DNA of 35,474 bases from Verrucomicrobiales bacterium (GCA_005805305.1 SYMW01000127.1:1-35474); one strand, 5' to 3'. Positions 1 to 9,249 are shown, numbered from the stretch's first letter. Numbers and translations: made by a program. Notes: generated by a model not told the origin, from the letters alone.

Positions 1-677
1 ACAATCCGGATTACAACATCATCACGGTGGAAGACCCCGTGGAGTTCCAAATCCCGGGCATCAACCAGGTGCCAGTCAAAAAGGACATTGGACTCACGTT
101 CGCAGCGGTTCTTCGATCCATCCTCCGGCAAGACCCCGATATCATCATGATCGGGGAAATCCGCGACGAGGAGACCGCTGAAATTGCCGTGGAGGCCGCG
201 CTCACCGGGCACCAAGTGTTGAGCACCATGCACTGCAACGACGCCCCCGGCGCGATCTCCCGGCTCGACGACATGGGAATCGCTCCGTTTCTTATTTCTT
301 CATCCGTCATCCTCGCGTGCGCCCAGCGGCTGATGCGCCGTATCTGCCCCGCCTGCAAGGAGCCCATCACCTACCCGGCCAAGATGTTTGAAGACCTCGC
401 GCTCCCTGTTTCCATGTTCGAAGGAACCCAGCTTTATAAGGGCCGGGGCTGCGACCGTTGCAAAAACACGGGCTACTCGGGTCGGTGCGCCATCATTGAA
501 GTCATGTCTGTGAGCGACGAGATCAGGAAACTTGTCATCGAAAGGGCTAGCGCGATGGAGGTCGGCAAGGTCGCTTTGGAGCAGGGGATGAAAAACCTTC
601 GCATGGTCGCTGTCGACAAAGTGCGCGAAGGCATCTCGACGCTCGAACAAGTCTTGGTGCTGACGATGAGCCACTGA
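1..677 (+). CDS. gspE: GspE/PilB-family secretion ATPase, C-terminal part (5' end outside window)
   Basis: Hexameric cytoplasmic ATPase that powers assembly of type II secretion pseudopili or type IV pili. The frame is open from base 3, so the gene starts before the window and the Walker A loop is missing here. Visible family landmarks are the Asp-box region (TVEDPVE), the Walker B stretch ([17 protein letters not shown]), the His box ([15 protein letters not shown]) and, towards the C-terminus, the tetracysteine zinc site CPAC (codons 345-356) with CDRC (codons 450-461). It ends in TMSH and a TGA stop. The pseudopilins further right (25350-27223) are plausible clients of such a machine, though not adjacent. 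GspE and PilB cannot be separated from this fragment. The family call is secure; the symbol is less so. Confidence 0.93.
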   Translation, partial: NPDYNIITVEDPVEFQIPGINQVPVKKDIGLTFAAVLRSILRQDPDIIMIGEIRDEETAEIAVEAALTGHQVLSTMHCNDAPGAISRLDDMGIAPFLISSSVILACAQRLMRRICPACKEPITYPAKMFEDLALPVSMFEGTQLYKGRGCDRCKNTGYSGRCAIIEVMSVSDEIRKLVIERASAMEVGKVALEQGMKNLRMVAVDKVREGISTLEQVLVLTMSH

Positions 678-907
678 TCGTTCGCGTTCAGGATCCGTGG
701 TGACTTTCGTCGCACACCGTCGATGTCGACACTTTCAGCGAGCCCGCCGCGCATGACACGGAGCCGGGGAAAAGGCCAGGGAGCGGTGAGCCCGGATGGG
801 ATCAGCGGGCGGTTCGCGGCCGGGTCACGATGAATTGGACGAGACCCGACGAGATCTTAACTCCAAATGCCCTCGCCCAGGCGACATACCGATAACACCG
901 AACGCGG

Positions 908-2092
908 ATGAAGCGGGTCTTATTTGTCGACCATGTCGACCTCATTCTCGGGGGCGCGGAAATCAACCTGATCGAACTTCTCTCTGTTCCCGAGGCCTCG
1001 GGACGTTGGGAAGTGGGCTGCGCCTGCGCCCCGTCTGGCCCCCTGCGCGACGCTCTCGGAAAATGTCCCCGCGTTCAATTGTTTCGATACACCGCGTCGG
1101 TGGAGTTCAATCGCTTCAGATTGGTGGGCTGCCGTGGCAGTCTCTCGAAGATTTGGAGCGGGTGGAGATCCGTCCGCAGGGCGGCGGCCGAGCTGGAGGA
1201 CATCCGCGCGGCGTTCCGTCCGGACGCCCTCGTCTCGTGCGCTAATAAAGACCACTTCGCGTCCGCGTTCCTGCGATCTAGCGAATCCACAAGGGCCTTT
1301 TGGTGGGTGAACGATCTTCTCACGCCGGATTTCTTTTCTTGGCCCGCCCGGCGCCTCTTCTCGTTGATGGCAACTCGGCGCGCGACCGGGCTTGTCGCGG
1401 TTTCGCGCGCGGTGGCTCAGGCTTTAGTGGACGCGGGAGTGCCGTCGCGAAACGTCCGCACGATTCCCAACGGGATCCCGGTGGAGAGTTATTCCAGGCC
1501 CGCGTCCGGGAGGCTGCGCTCCAAAATCGGCGCCGGCAATCCGCTGGTCGGTGTGCTGGGAAGATTCACGCCTTGGAAAGGACAACACGTCGCGCTGGAT
1601 ATCGTCCGTCAATGCGTGTCCCGCGGACAGGCCGTCCATTTCGTTTTCGTCGGCCGCGCCTTCAACGAGGATCAAGAGTACGAGGCAGAGCTGCACAAGT
1701 TCGTGGCGCGGCACAACCTGTCGTCGAGCGTGACTTTCATGCCCTTTCAGTCGGATGTGGCCTCGGTGCTCGCCGACCTCGACATCGTGCTCCACACCTC
1801 CGTCAAGCCCGAGCCTTTTGGCCGTGTCATCATTGAGGCCATGGCCGCGGGAGCCATCGTGATCGCCGCGGCGGCCGGCGGTGTGAAGGAGATCATCGAG
1901 AGCGGCTCCACTGGTTTCCTGGTCGATCCCGGTGATGTGCCGGCCTACGTGGACGCGATCCAGCAAGCGTTGGGCAACCCCGCCCGTCGCCGGGCGATGA
2001 TTGCCGCCGCCAAGCTCGCGGTGAAGAGCCAGTTCTCGGTCGAGCGCGTCTTCGAGCAGTTCGACGAACTGATCACGAGCCTCAAACCCTGA
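908..2092 (+). CDS. Glycosyltransferase family 4 (GT-B fold), first of three
   Basis: Predicted cytoplasmic retaining glycosyltransferase that moves a sugar from a nucleotide donor to a lipid-linked or glycan acceptor. The N-terminus (LILGGAEINLIELL) is the usual GT4 acceptor-domain start. The donor-domain opening (GVLGRFTPWKGQ) and the EX7E signature EPFGRVIIE at residues 302-310 are clear, followed by the typical GGVKEIIESGSTGFLVDPGD segment. Length is 394 residues, normal for GT4. The ATG at 908 has no Shine-Dalgarno sequence; it is preferred because the predicted protein begins directly at the first beta strand (KRVLFVDH). It is the first gene of a run of glycan genes: its TGA overlaps the next ATG by one base. 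Donor and acceptor sugars cannot be told from sequence. Confidence 0.9.
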   Translation: MKRVLFVDHVDLILGGAEINLIELLSVPEASGRWEVGCACAPSGPLRDALGKCPRVQLFRYTASVEFNRFRLVGCRGSLSKIWSGWRSVRRAAAELEDIRAAFRPDALVSCANKDHFASAFLRSSESTRAFWWVNDLLTPDFFSWPARRLFSLMATRRATGLVAVSRAVAQALVDAGVPSRNVRTIPNGIPVESYSRPASGRLRSKIGAGNPLVGVLGRFTPWKGQHVALDIVRQCVSRGQAVHFVFVGRAFNEDQEYEAELHKFVARHNLSSSVTFMPFQSDVASVLADLDIVLHTSVKPEPFGRVIIEAMAAGAIVIAAAAGGVKEIIESGSTGFLVDPGDVPAYVDAIQQALGNPARRRAMIAAAKLAVKSQFSVERVFEQFDELITSLKP

Positions 2093-3282
2093 TGCACATG
2101 CGATTCGTGTTCCTCACGCTCGGATACCATCCCGATAAGCCGGGCGGCGCCTACCGTTACGTCGCGGAAGTCGCCGGGAAGCTGGTGCGCGCGGGCGCGG
2201 AGGTTTATGCGGTCTACCCCGGCGAGGCGCCGCGCGACGAAGACGAGGATCGAGAGGGGGTGAAACTCAGGCGCTTTGCGGATGCCAAAGGTTTCTTCGC
2301 CGCGAATTGGATCGTGGAGAATGCGAGAGCGGAGGCCAGGGTTCGCGAGATTGCCGCGGATCCCAAGCCGACGCTCTGGGTCGTGACCCATGCCTTCTTC
2401 GGCCGTTGTTCCGCCCGTTTGGGGAAGCCCTATGTCTCGCTATTCACGGGGCCATGGGCGCAGGAGTATCTTTTCTCGCGCGCCGGCCGCCAAGCGGGCC
2501 TATTCGATCGTCTGTTGCAGCAGGTCGTCGCCATCGGGATGCGGCGCGTCGAGAGGAGAACGCTCCAACGAAGCGCGCGCGTGCTCACCATTAGCGATTA
2601 CTACGTCAGCCAGCTCCCTTCCTGGCATCCGGGCTTCTCCCGTCCTGTGCGCATGATCTCGGGAGGAGTGGACCTCGAGCGATTCAGCCCCCCGGCCGAG
2701 CGGCACGCGCTGCGAACGCGATGGGGGCTGGCTTCTAACGAAAAGCTCCTGCTTTCCGTGCGCAGACTCGATCCCCGCATGGGTCTCGCGATGCTCGTCC
2801 GGGCTTTTCGCTCCGTCCCGGACCACGCCGACGCGCGATTGTGGATCGCCGGAATGGGATCGCAAAAAGAGGCCTTGGCCGCGCTCATTCGAGAAACGCG
2901 GCAGGAGCACCGCATCAAGCTCCTTGGTTTTGTCCCGGAGGAAGACCTCGCCGGCCTTTATGGCGCGGCCGATTGCACGATCGCGCCCAGCCTGGCGCTG
3001 GAGGGTTTTGGGCTGGTGCTCGTCGAGTCGCTCGCCTGCGGGACGCCTGTTCTGGGAGCGGATTCCGGGGCTATTTCCGAGATTCTAAAGCCCCTCGATC
3101 CTTCGCTGCTGTTCCCCTCGGGTTCGGAAGCGCAGCTGGGGTCTCTCTTGGCGGAGTTACTTCAGAATCCACTGAAACTTCCCGGGCGTGAACGATGCCG
3201 CGAATACTGCGCCCGTCATTTCTCTTGGGACAGACCTGCGCGCGGATTCCAAACCGCCTTCAATGAGCTTGTCCTGGCATGA
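2092..3282 (+). CDS. Glycosyltransferase family 4, second of three
   Basis: GT-B glycosyltransferase of 396 residues (394 if the second Met, two codons later, is used). The N-terminus contains TLGYHPDKPGGAYRYV, an acceptor-site loop rich in glycine. The donor domain has LSVRRLDPRMGL and the EX7E motif EGFGLVLVE at residues 304-312, then LACGTPVLGADSGAISEI. The start codon overlaps the stop of the upstream GT gene by one base and its TGA overlaps the downstream GT start by four (ATGA), so translational coupling within one transcript is likely. The role is inferred: sequential sugar addition to an envelope or exopolysaccharide repeat unit together with its neighbours. Confidence 0.9.
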   Translation: MHMRFVFLTLGYHPDKPGGAYRYVAEVAGKLVRAGAEVYAVYPGEAPRDEDEDREGVKLRRFADAKGFFAANWIVENARAEARVREIAADPKPTLWVVTHAFFGRCSARLGKPYVSLFTGPWAQEYLFSRAGRQAGLFDRLLQQVVAIGMRRVERRTLQRSARVLTISDYYVSQLPSWHPGFSRPVRMISGGVDLERFSPPAERHALRTRWGLASNEKLLLSVRRLDPRMGLAMLVRAFRSVPDHADARLWIAGMGSQKEALAALIRETRQEHRIKLLGFVPEEDLAGLYGAADCTIAPSLALEGFGLVLVESLACGTPVLGADSGAISEILKPLDPSLLFPSGSEAQLGSLLAELLQNPLKLPGRERCREYCARHFSWDRPARGFQTAFNELVLA

Positions 3283-4400
3283 GAATCCTCGAACTTGGAA
3301 AATTCTACGCTCCCCATCATGGCGGGATCGAAACCCTTCTGAAATCTTGGTGCGAGGGGTTCACGAAAAAGGGGGCACGGGTGGATTGTGTGGTGGCGAA
3401 TGATCAGGCTCGCTCGCTAACGGAGTCCCTGAACGGAGTCTTGGTGCATCGTTGCGCCAGTCTTGGCGCTGTTTTCTCGACCTCTCTTTCACCTCGTTAT
3501 CTGTTTGAGGCTCGCAGAATCCAGGCGGACATCTGGCATTTGCACGCACCCAACCCGCTTGCTGATTTGGCTGCATCCTTGTTTCTTGGCGATCGAAAGC
3601 TGGTCATCTCTTACCACAGCGATGTGGTCAACCAGGCTCGCGCACTCCGGTTTTACGGTCCGCTCCTGCGCCATGTCCTCGGCAGGGCAAACCGAATCAT
3701 CGTCGCCACGCCGAAGCACTTGGAGCATTCTTCCTGGCTTGCCGAACACAAGGATCGAGTTCGTTGCATCCCGTTCGGGATCGATCTCGGCCGCTTCGAG
3801 GCTGGTTGCCGCGACGAGGCGAGAATCGCGGAGTTTCGCGAACTTGCCAGAGGCCGACGGATCGTCTTAAATATCGGCCGACTGGTAGGATATAAGGGGC
3901 AACGCTTCCTGATCGAGGCTTGCCGCGAGTTGGACGTGGAGCTGTGGCTGGTGGGAACGGGACCGCTTGAATCAGAGTTGCGACACCTCGCCAGGACGCT
4001 GGGGATGGAGAGCAGGACCCGGTTCTGGGGATCGCTGCAGGATGCGCGGCTCCCTGCGGTGTTGCATGCATGCGATGTGTTCGCGCTGCCTTCCATCACT
4101 CCCAATGAGGCGTTCGGGCTTGTGCAAGTGGAGGCCATGGCCTGCGGAAAGCCGGTTATTTGTTGTGATTTGAAATCAGGCGTTCCATTCGTGAATCAAC
4201 ATGGACACACCGGGCTGGTCGTGCCACCGGAGAATCCGCAAGCCCTTGCGCGGGCCATTGGGCAGCTTTTGTCGGACAAGGCCATGGCAGACCGAATGGG
4301 AGCCGCCGGAAAGGCACGGGCTCGCTCAGAGTTCTCACTTCAGGTCATGATTGACCGTTATTGGAATTGTTTCAGGGAGCTGGCGACCGAAAACGATTGA
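3279..4400 (+). CDS. Glycosyltransferase family 4, third of three
   Basis: GT-B glycosyltransferase of 373 residues. It starts MRILELGKFYAPHHGGIE, a common GT4 opening in which the HGG loop lies at the acceptor site. It also has the HSD segment (VISYHSDVV), the donor-domain start LNIGRLVGYKGQ and the EX7E motif EAFGLVQVE at residues 277-285, then AMACGKPVICCDLKSGVPFVN. The C-terminus ends in the helical tail that crosses back to the N-domain. Its ATG overlaps the previous TGA by four bases, and it is followed after two bases by the WecA-like transferase, consistent with one polycistronic glycan operon. The sugar specificity is unknown. Confidence 0.91.
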   Translation: MRILELGKFYAPHHGGIETLLKSWCEGFTKKGARVDCVVANDQARSLTESLNGVLVHRCASLGAVFSTSLSPRYLFEARRIQADIWHLHAPNPLADLAASLFLGDRKLVISYHSDVVNQARALRFYGPLLRHVLGRANRIIVATPKHLEHSSWLAEHKDRVRCIPFGIDLGRFEAGCRDEARIAEFRELARGRRIVLNIGRLVGYKGQRFLIEACRELDVELWLVGTGPLESELRHLARTLGMESRTRFWGSLQDARLPAVLHACDVFALPSITPNEAFGLVQVEAMACGKPVICCDLKSGVPFVNQHGHTGLVVPPENPQALARAIGQLLSDKAMADRMGAAGKARARSEFSLQVMIDRYWNCFRELATEND

Positions 4401-4402
4401 GC

Positions 4403-5467
4403 ATGTTCGGCCATTACAAGACTTACCTTTCCCTCTTCGTCCTCTCCGCGCTCACGTCGTGGATCCTCACGCCCCTGGTCAGAAAACTGGCGTTTCGAGT
4501 AGGCGCGATTGATTTCCCCAACGAGCGCAAAGTGCACAAGGATCCCATGCCGCGGCTCGGAGGTCTCGCCATTTTCATCGGAATGTGCCTTCCATGGATC
4601 GGTCTGTATATCATCGAAAACTTCATCACCATTACATTTCAAAATTACGAGAAACTCTGGCTCAAGCTCATCGCCAGCTCGATTTCGATCCTCCTTCTCG
4701 GCGCCTACGACGATATCAAAGGCGCCAACGCGACTCAGAAATTCACGGTCCAGTTCGCCGTGGCTTTTTTCCTCTACTCAAGCGGGCTCCAGATTACCCA
4801 GCTCAGCAACCCTTTCGGGGAACCCATCCCCCTGGAGTGGCTCTCCATGCCCGTCACCGTCCTCTGGCTCGTCGGCATCACGAACGCCATCAACTTGCTC
4901 GACGGAATCGACGGCCTCGCGACCGGTGTCACGGGCTGCATCGCCCTTTCCCTGGCCGTGATCAACATCGCCAATGGCAATGTCATCGTCGCCCTCCTCA
5001 CGCTTTCGCTGGCCGGGGCCTGCTTCGGCTTTCTGCCGCACAATTTTTCCCCGACGAGCATCTTCCTCGGCGATACGGGAAGTCTCTTCATGGGATTCAT
5101 GCTCGCGGGAATTGGAGTCCTCTCTCTGTTCAAAACCACCACGCTCAGTTTTATCGCGGTGCCGTTTCTCGTTTTCGCCGTTCCGTTTTACGATACTATC
5201 ACGGTGATCATCCGGCGGGCGCGGGCGGGAAATCCTATTTTCGCGGCGGATCGATCGCATTTGCACCATCGCCTCCTCGCCTTGGGATGGGGCCAGCGCG
5301 GAGCGTCGCTGTTTCTCTGCGGGATCTCCGTTTGCATGGGCGGGGTGGCCGTTTTCCTGACACTCAACCAAGCGCGTGACCTCACTCTCTTCGCCTGGGG
5401 TTTCGTGCTTGCCGTCCTGGGCGGGGTCGGACTCTTGAGCCGTCGCGCGTTAAATCGCAGATCATGA
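4403..5467 (+). CDS. WecA/TagO/MraY-family undecaprenyl-phosphate sugar-1-phosphate transferase
   Basis: Integral membrane enzyme that starts lipid-linked glycan synthesis by moving a (usually N-acetyl-)hexosamine-1-phosphate from UDP-sugar to undecaprenyl phosphate. I chose ATG 4403 (354 residues), two bases after the preceding TGA; an upstream in-frame ATG at 4361 would overlap the GT gene and adds only a hydrophilic tail. Family motifs are in order: DFPNERKVH (37-45), the catalytic YDD (about 102-104), NLLDGIDGLATG (about 162-173), FLGDTGSLFMGF (about 220) and the HLHHRLL loop (about 285). About ten hydrophobic segments are visible. The C-terminus fits WecA/TagO better than MraY, which is longer at these loops. 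As priming enzyme it fits the three upstream GT genes functionally. Its stop overlaps moeA by four bases. Confidence 0.9.
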   Translation: MFGHYKTYLSLFVLSALTSWILTPLVRKLAFRVGAIDFPNERKVHKDPMPRLGGLAIFIGMCLPWIGLYIIENFITITFQNYEKLWLKLIASSISILLLGAYDDIKGANATQKFTVQFAVAFFLYSSGLQITQLSNPFGEPIPLEWLSMPVTVLWLVGITNAINLLDGIDGLATGVTGCIALSLAVINIANGNVIVALLTLSLAGACFGFLPHNFSPTSIFLGDTGSLFMGFMLAGIGVLSLFKTTTLSFIAVPFLVFAVPFYDTITVIIRRARAGNPIFAADRSHLHHRLLALGWGQRGASLFLCGISVCMGGVAVFLTLNQARDLTLFAWGFVLAVLGGVGLLSRRALNRRS

Positions 5468-6672
5468 TCCCTCTTGAGCAGGCCCTGGAAATGGTCCTGA
5501 AGGAGATCCACCCTCTGGAGTCGGAGGGCGTTGGGCTTTGGGACGCCGAGGCTCGTGTCGCCTCCGATTCAATACTGGCTCCCATCGACCTGCCTCCGTT
5601 CGACAATTCCGCCATGGACGGCTACGCCGTGCGCGCCGCGGATGTGCGGACCGCCTCCAGAGATCGTCCAGTCACCCTGGCTGTCCTTGGTGAAATCGCG
5701 GCTGGATCCGGATTCAGCGGCCGCGTTCGAAGTTTGGAGGCGGTTCGGGTTTTCACCGGCGCCCTTCTCCCAGCCGGGGCGGACGCCGTCGTCATGCAGG
5801 AGGACACAGGCCAATCCGCTGACGCCGCCCGCATTCAGGTTTTTGAGTCGGTGAAACCCTTCGAAAATGTGAGATTTCGAGGCGGGGACATCAAGAGGTC
5901 CTCTCTCTTGGTTTCCAGGGGGCAGACGATCGGGTTCGCGCAGCTGGCGATCCTCGCCGCCGCTGGCGTCGGCAGCATTCGAGCCTTCGCGCGCCCAAAA
6001 ATCGCCTTGCTCGCCACTGGCACCGAACTGTGCGAACCCGGCCAGCCTCTCGGCCCGGGGCAAATCTACGAGTCCAACCGGATCGCCCTGCGCGCGTTGC
6101 TCCGTCATTCCGGAGCGGAAACCATGGTCTTTCCGGTGGTGGCAGACTCTCTCGCGGCCACAAAAGCCGCGCTCCTGGAAGCGTTCGAGTCTTGCGACGC
6201 CGTCCTGTCAACCGGAGGTGTTTCCGTGGGGGATCACGATTACGTCAAACAGGCGTTCTCCGAGTTGGACGGGCGAATCGAGTTTTGGAAATTGGCGCTC
6301 AAACCGGGCAAACCGTTCGTTTTCGGTCAGCGAAAACAGGCGCCATTTTTTGGCCTTCCCGGAAATCCCGTTTCCGCCCTCGTCACCTTTCAACTAATCG
6401 TCCGGCCCGCCATCCAGAAGATGAAAGGAGTGATTTCGTGGCGCCAATCGGTCTCCATAGGAACGCTCCTGGAACCGATCAAGAACTCCGGAGATAGAAG
6501 GCAGTTTCTGCGCGTGAAAATGGATGTTGATGGTGGCGTGCGATTGGCGGGAGGCCAAGGATCGCACATCCTCAGCTCCTTGGCCGATTCGGATGGGTTG
6601 CTTGACATGCCCCCAGGTGAGATGCGCTCGAAGGGGGACCCTGTCTCCGTGATCAATTGGAACGGAGACTAG
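5464..6672 (+). CDS. moeA: Molybdopterin molybdenumtransferase MoeA
   Basis: Inserts molybdenum into adenylylated molybdopterin in the last step of molybdenum cofactor synthesis (cytoplasm). Length is 402 residues, as expected. Motifs are PPFDNSAMDGYAV (44-56), the VFTGALLPAGADAVVMQED region of domain II/III, the MoCF_biosynth signature STGGVSVGDHDYVK (249-262, with Asp257 and Asp259 in the positions of the metal and catalytic acids), GKPFVFG, and LPGNPVSA (from 298). Domain IV follows. The ATG overlaps the stop of the WecA-like gene in an ATGA, so translation is probably coupled although the pathways are unrelated. No other moa/mob/moe gene is in the window. Its TAG overlaps the stop of the convergent gene. 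Confidence 0.95.
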   Translation: MIPLEQALEMVLKEIHPLESEGVGLWDAEARVASDSILAPIDLPPFDNSAMDGYAVRAADVRTASRDRPVTLAVLGEIAAGSGFSGRVRSLEAVRVFTGALLPAGADAVVMQEDTGQSADAARIQVFESVKPFENVRFRGGDIKRSSLLVSRGQTIGFAQLAILAAAGVGSIRAFARPKIALLATGTELCEPGQPLGPGQIYESNRIALRALLRHSGAETMVFPVVADSLAATKAALLEAFESCDAVLSTGGVSVGDHDYVKQAFSELDGRIEFWKLALKPGKPFVFGQRKQAPFFGLPGNPVSALVTFQLIVRPAIQKMKGVISWRQSVSIGTLLEPIKNSGDRRQFLRVKMDVDGGVRLAGGQGSHILSSLADSDGLLDMPPGEMRSKGDPVSVINWNGD

Positions 6673-7742
6673 AATTTTCTGCTGGGAAATTCCAGCACGC
6701 CGGGACGGGGAGAAATGCTCTGGGGCTGCACCGAGGGAACAAAGTTGCCGCCCGAGCCGAAATTCAAAAAGCGCGAACCGCCAGGATCGATCGTGCCAAA
6801 CGACACAGAACTCCGCCCTTTGATCGCCTGTTGAAAGGGTGAGAGCAGTTCCTCTTTGCGTTGGACCAGATCGTCAACACCCCTCGAATTCGGCGACAAC
6901 GGCTTGGCTGATCCTATTTCTTTCCGCACCAAGTCCAAAGCAAAAGCGGCGACCGGTTCGATGGACGACGCCTCGCCAGGGGCCGTCATGAGGGGATTCA
7001 GCCCCCGCATTTCTTTTTGAGTCGTTTCCGCATGCGGATCCAGCAATCGCGCGAAATCGTCGCGGCTCTTCTGGGATTTCTCCCGTTCCTTCGCGGTTTT
7101 CGTGATCGAAAACGGGCTCGCCGTCATGGTGCCACCAAAAAGATCGGGCTGTTCCACTTGGGGACCGACCGGCTTCTTCTCCCGGTTGAAAGACAACTGC
7201 CCAAAGGAACCAACTTGCGACCGTCCCAAATCGAACCCCAACTGGCCGCCACCCCCCACAGCCTCCAACAACGCGCCCCCTTCATTCTTCTTCCCGGCAG
7301 GAACGTCCTCCCCGGCTATGAATCTCTCAAAAGAACTGCGCGGTCTCTGCTGCGCCGGATCAGAAACCCAATCCTCCTCTCGGACTCCCAAAGCGCTCTC
7401 GGGTGTCAAAAACTGGCTTCCTGCCTCCTCCGGCTTGTTCAACAAAAAATTCCTCTGCCGCTCGAGTTGCTCGATCTGCTTCTTCGAACGAGGCATCAAA
7501 GTGAAAGGTATCTCAGGAACGCCAACGACACCGCTGACCGAACTTTTCTTGTCCAGCTGGTCGAATTTTTCGAAACCCAGCCCCTTGCGGGCGTCCGCAT
7601 CGGGCAAGTCCGATTTTTTCACCGATTCATCGTAAATAATTTTCTCGCCCGCGAGACCGGCGGAAAGAACGGAGACCGCAGCGCACACCGCAGCCGTCCT
7701 CCATAAGGAAGCCAGACTTGAACTGAATTCGATGCGCCGCAT
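6669..7742 (-). CDS. Secreted protein of unknown function
   Basis: I do not recognise this 357-residue protein. From the ATG at 7742 it has a basic N-terminus (MRR), then a hydrophobic stretch ending AGLAGEK that looks like a Sec signal peptide. A longer form could begin at 7760, but it would place MYCKVL before the signal. The mature part is hydrophilic and low in cysteine, with KKQIEQLERQR (possible short coiled coil), Pro/Ser/Gly-rich stretches, and a C-terminus rich in FGSGGN/PSVQPQS. No catalytic motif is visible. It lies 58 bp downstream of the asparagine-synthetase-like gene and may be cotranscribed with it. Its TAG stop overlaps the TAG of convergent moeA within CTAG. Long open frame and codon pattern support a real gene. 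Confidence 0.75.
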   Translation of the reverse strand: MRRIEFSSSLASLWRTAAVCAAVSVLSAGLAGEKIIYDESVKKSDLPDADARKGLGFEKFDQLDKKSSVSGVVGVPEIPFTLMPRSKKQIEQLERQRNFLLNKPEEAGSQFLTPESALGVREEDWVSDPAQQRPRSSFERFIAGEDVPAGKKNEGGALLEAVGGGGQLGFDLGRSQVGSFGQLSFNREKKPVGPQVEQPDLFGGTMTASPFSITKTAKEREKSQKSRDDFARLLDPHAETTQKEMRGLNPLMTAPGEASSIEPVAAFALDLVRKEIGSAKPLSPNSRGVDDLVQRKEELLSPFQQAIKGRSSVSFGTIDPGGSRFLNFGSGGNFVPSVQPQSISPRPGVLEFPSRKF

Positions 7743-7800
7743 TAGAACTTTACAATACACCCACGGGAGCCCTCGTCAAAACAATCCGCTGTGTTTTCGA

Positions 7801-9120
7801 TCACGCATAAAGCGACAAAAACTCCCGCCTCAGTTCAGCCTCCTGGAGTTTGGAAGGTCCTTGAAGCCTCCCCAGATCGATGGCGCCGTGCTGGAAACGG
7901 CGCTTTGCAAACACCGGCATTTCAAATCCCGTCAGTGCCTTCACGCCACGACTCACGATCTCGCCCTTCAAATCGTAAAGCCGACCCGTGTCGTAGCGGG
8001 TCAACTCCAAAAACGGGATCCCTTCGGCCACTTCAACCACCGCCCCGCGCGTGAAGGGGCTGAAGCCTTCGAATCCAAGTGACGCGGATGGAGCATAAGT
8101 TCTTGTATAAGAACGACTCAGGCCTCCAGAATAAGTGAGCGAATGCTTGATTTTGCCAACCCCCCAACCCTCCTGGTAAAGCATCCTGTTGTGGATCACG
8201 CTGCGTATGGTCAATTCTGGATTTTCTTCGATTGGATAATCCTTCAGATTTTCATCGCCTCCGTCTCCGTCCATCAAGTATTTCCAGTCCGGATACCGTC
8301 TCCGAATTTCCTCGCAAAGCGCCAGCCCCATCGCGGCGGCCTCGATGTCCAGCGGCTTGTAGTCCTCCACCACGCGGATGGTCTTCTTGATGTCTATATC
8401 CGAAGCGGAGAGTTCCACCGGCTCCAGAAAAAGCCCCAATCCCAGCCGGTCCAAAAACTCTTTCGCTTGCCGTGAATCCGGCGCGTCCCCGATCTTCAAA
8501 GTGAACGCTTTTAACCGGGACGGGTTCAAACCCAGTTTCAGGAACAGATGATAGGTTACTAGAAACACCGCGCCGCTATCCACGCCTCCAGAAAACAGCA
8601 CGCCCACCGGCGAGCCGTCTGGCAAACGGCGAAGCCAATTCGCGATCACATCCGACAACGCGCCCACGTACCGCCTTCCCAGGATCTCCGGATCAGGCGG
8701 CAGCGCGTTCATCGGCGGATCGAAAAACCGGGTGTGGACCGGATCCGGATCGGGACACCCCACCAGTTGAATCTCGGTCACGTGGTGCGCCGGCACCATG
8801 CGTGTGTAGCTCGGATGAAACTGATCCGCCAGCCCTTCGCCCTTCAGCCACTCAAGAATCGAGTCTATGCGCTGTGCGACCACCAGGGCGGGCCCCTCAG
8901 AGCGCTTGGCTAAAAAGTACCGCATCGGACGATCCAAAGATCGCGCCATCCGCACCGTCTTCCCGCTCTTCGCCACGATCGCAAAAGACCCTTCAATCCT
9001 CCGCACCGCCTCCGGTTCGCCGGAAAGAATGATCGCCCGCGCTTCCTCCAGTTCGATTCCCTCCAAACGTTGAGCGCTCGGATCGATCAAATCCACGACT
9101 CTTTCCACATGCTGGTTCAT
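7801..9120 (-). CDS. Asparagine-synthetase-like ATP-dependent amide ligase lacking the N-terminal Cys
   Basis: 439 residues. The C-terminal synthetase domain is clear: a PP-loop ATP-pyrophosphatase motif SGGVDSG at 177-183 and MDGDGGDE (283-290), the equivalent of the acidic motif of AsnB. Family members adenylate a carboxylate and attack it with ammonia or an amine. The N-terminal half keeps only the later part of a class II glutamine amidotransferase fold (EGSFAIVAKSGK, ARSLDRPMRYF, VAQRIDSILEWL). It starts MNQHVERVV with no Cys2 nucleophile and lacks the glutamine-binding loops, so glutamine hydrolysis is unlikely. It may use free ammonia or make another amide or lactam, as beta-lactam synthetase does. 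The reaction is inferred; a general AsnB label would be too strong. No Shine-Dalgarno is seen before the ATG. Confidence 0.85.
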   Translation of the reverse strand: MNQHVERVVDLIDPSAQRLEGIELEEARAIILSGEPEAVRRIEGSFAIVAKSGKTVRMARSLDRPMRYFLAKRSEGPALVVAQRIDSILEWLKGEGLADQFHPSYTRMVPAHHVTEIQLVGCPDPDPVHTRFFDPPMNALPPDPEILGRRYVGALSDVIANWLRRLPDGSPVGVLFSGGVDSGAVFLVTYHLFLKLGLNPSRLKAFTLKIGDAPDSRQAKEFLDRLGLGLFLEPVELSASDIDIKKTIRVVEDYKPLDIEAAAMGLALCEEIRRRYPDWKYLMDGDGGDENLKDYPIEENPELTIRSVIHNRMLYQEGWGVGKIKHSLTYSGGLSRSYTRTYAPSASLGFEGFSPFTRGAVVEVAEGIPFLELTRYDTGRLYDLKGEIVSRGVKALTGFEMPVFAKRRFQHGAIDLGRLQGPSKLQEAELRREFLSLYA

Positions 9121-9249
9121 AGTGTTTTAAAGAAGTTTCGGACGGCCACCCCGAGAATCTGCCCCACGTCGTTCAAAAACTCAATTCTTTCGAAGCCACG
9201 CGGCAGCGACAAACCGCGCCCTGGGCAGGACGCCGCCGGAACCGCCGCC

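Noticed and set aside
678-907. Short frames in the gap after the secretion ATPase (for example ATG at 723)
   Set aside because: About 36 codons, no coding bias or recognisable start signal; I see nothing supported in this 230-bp gap.
4585-5379. 264-residue plus-strand open frame inside the WecA-like gene
   Set aside because: Shadow of the membrane transferase in another frame, very rich in His and Arg.
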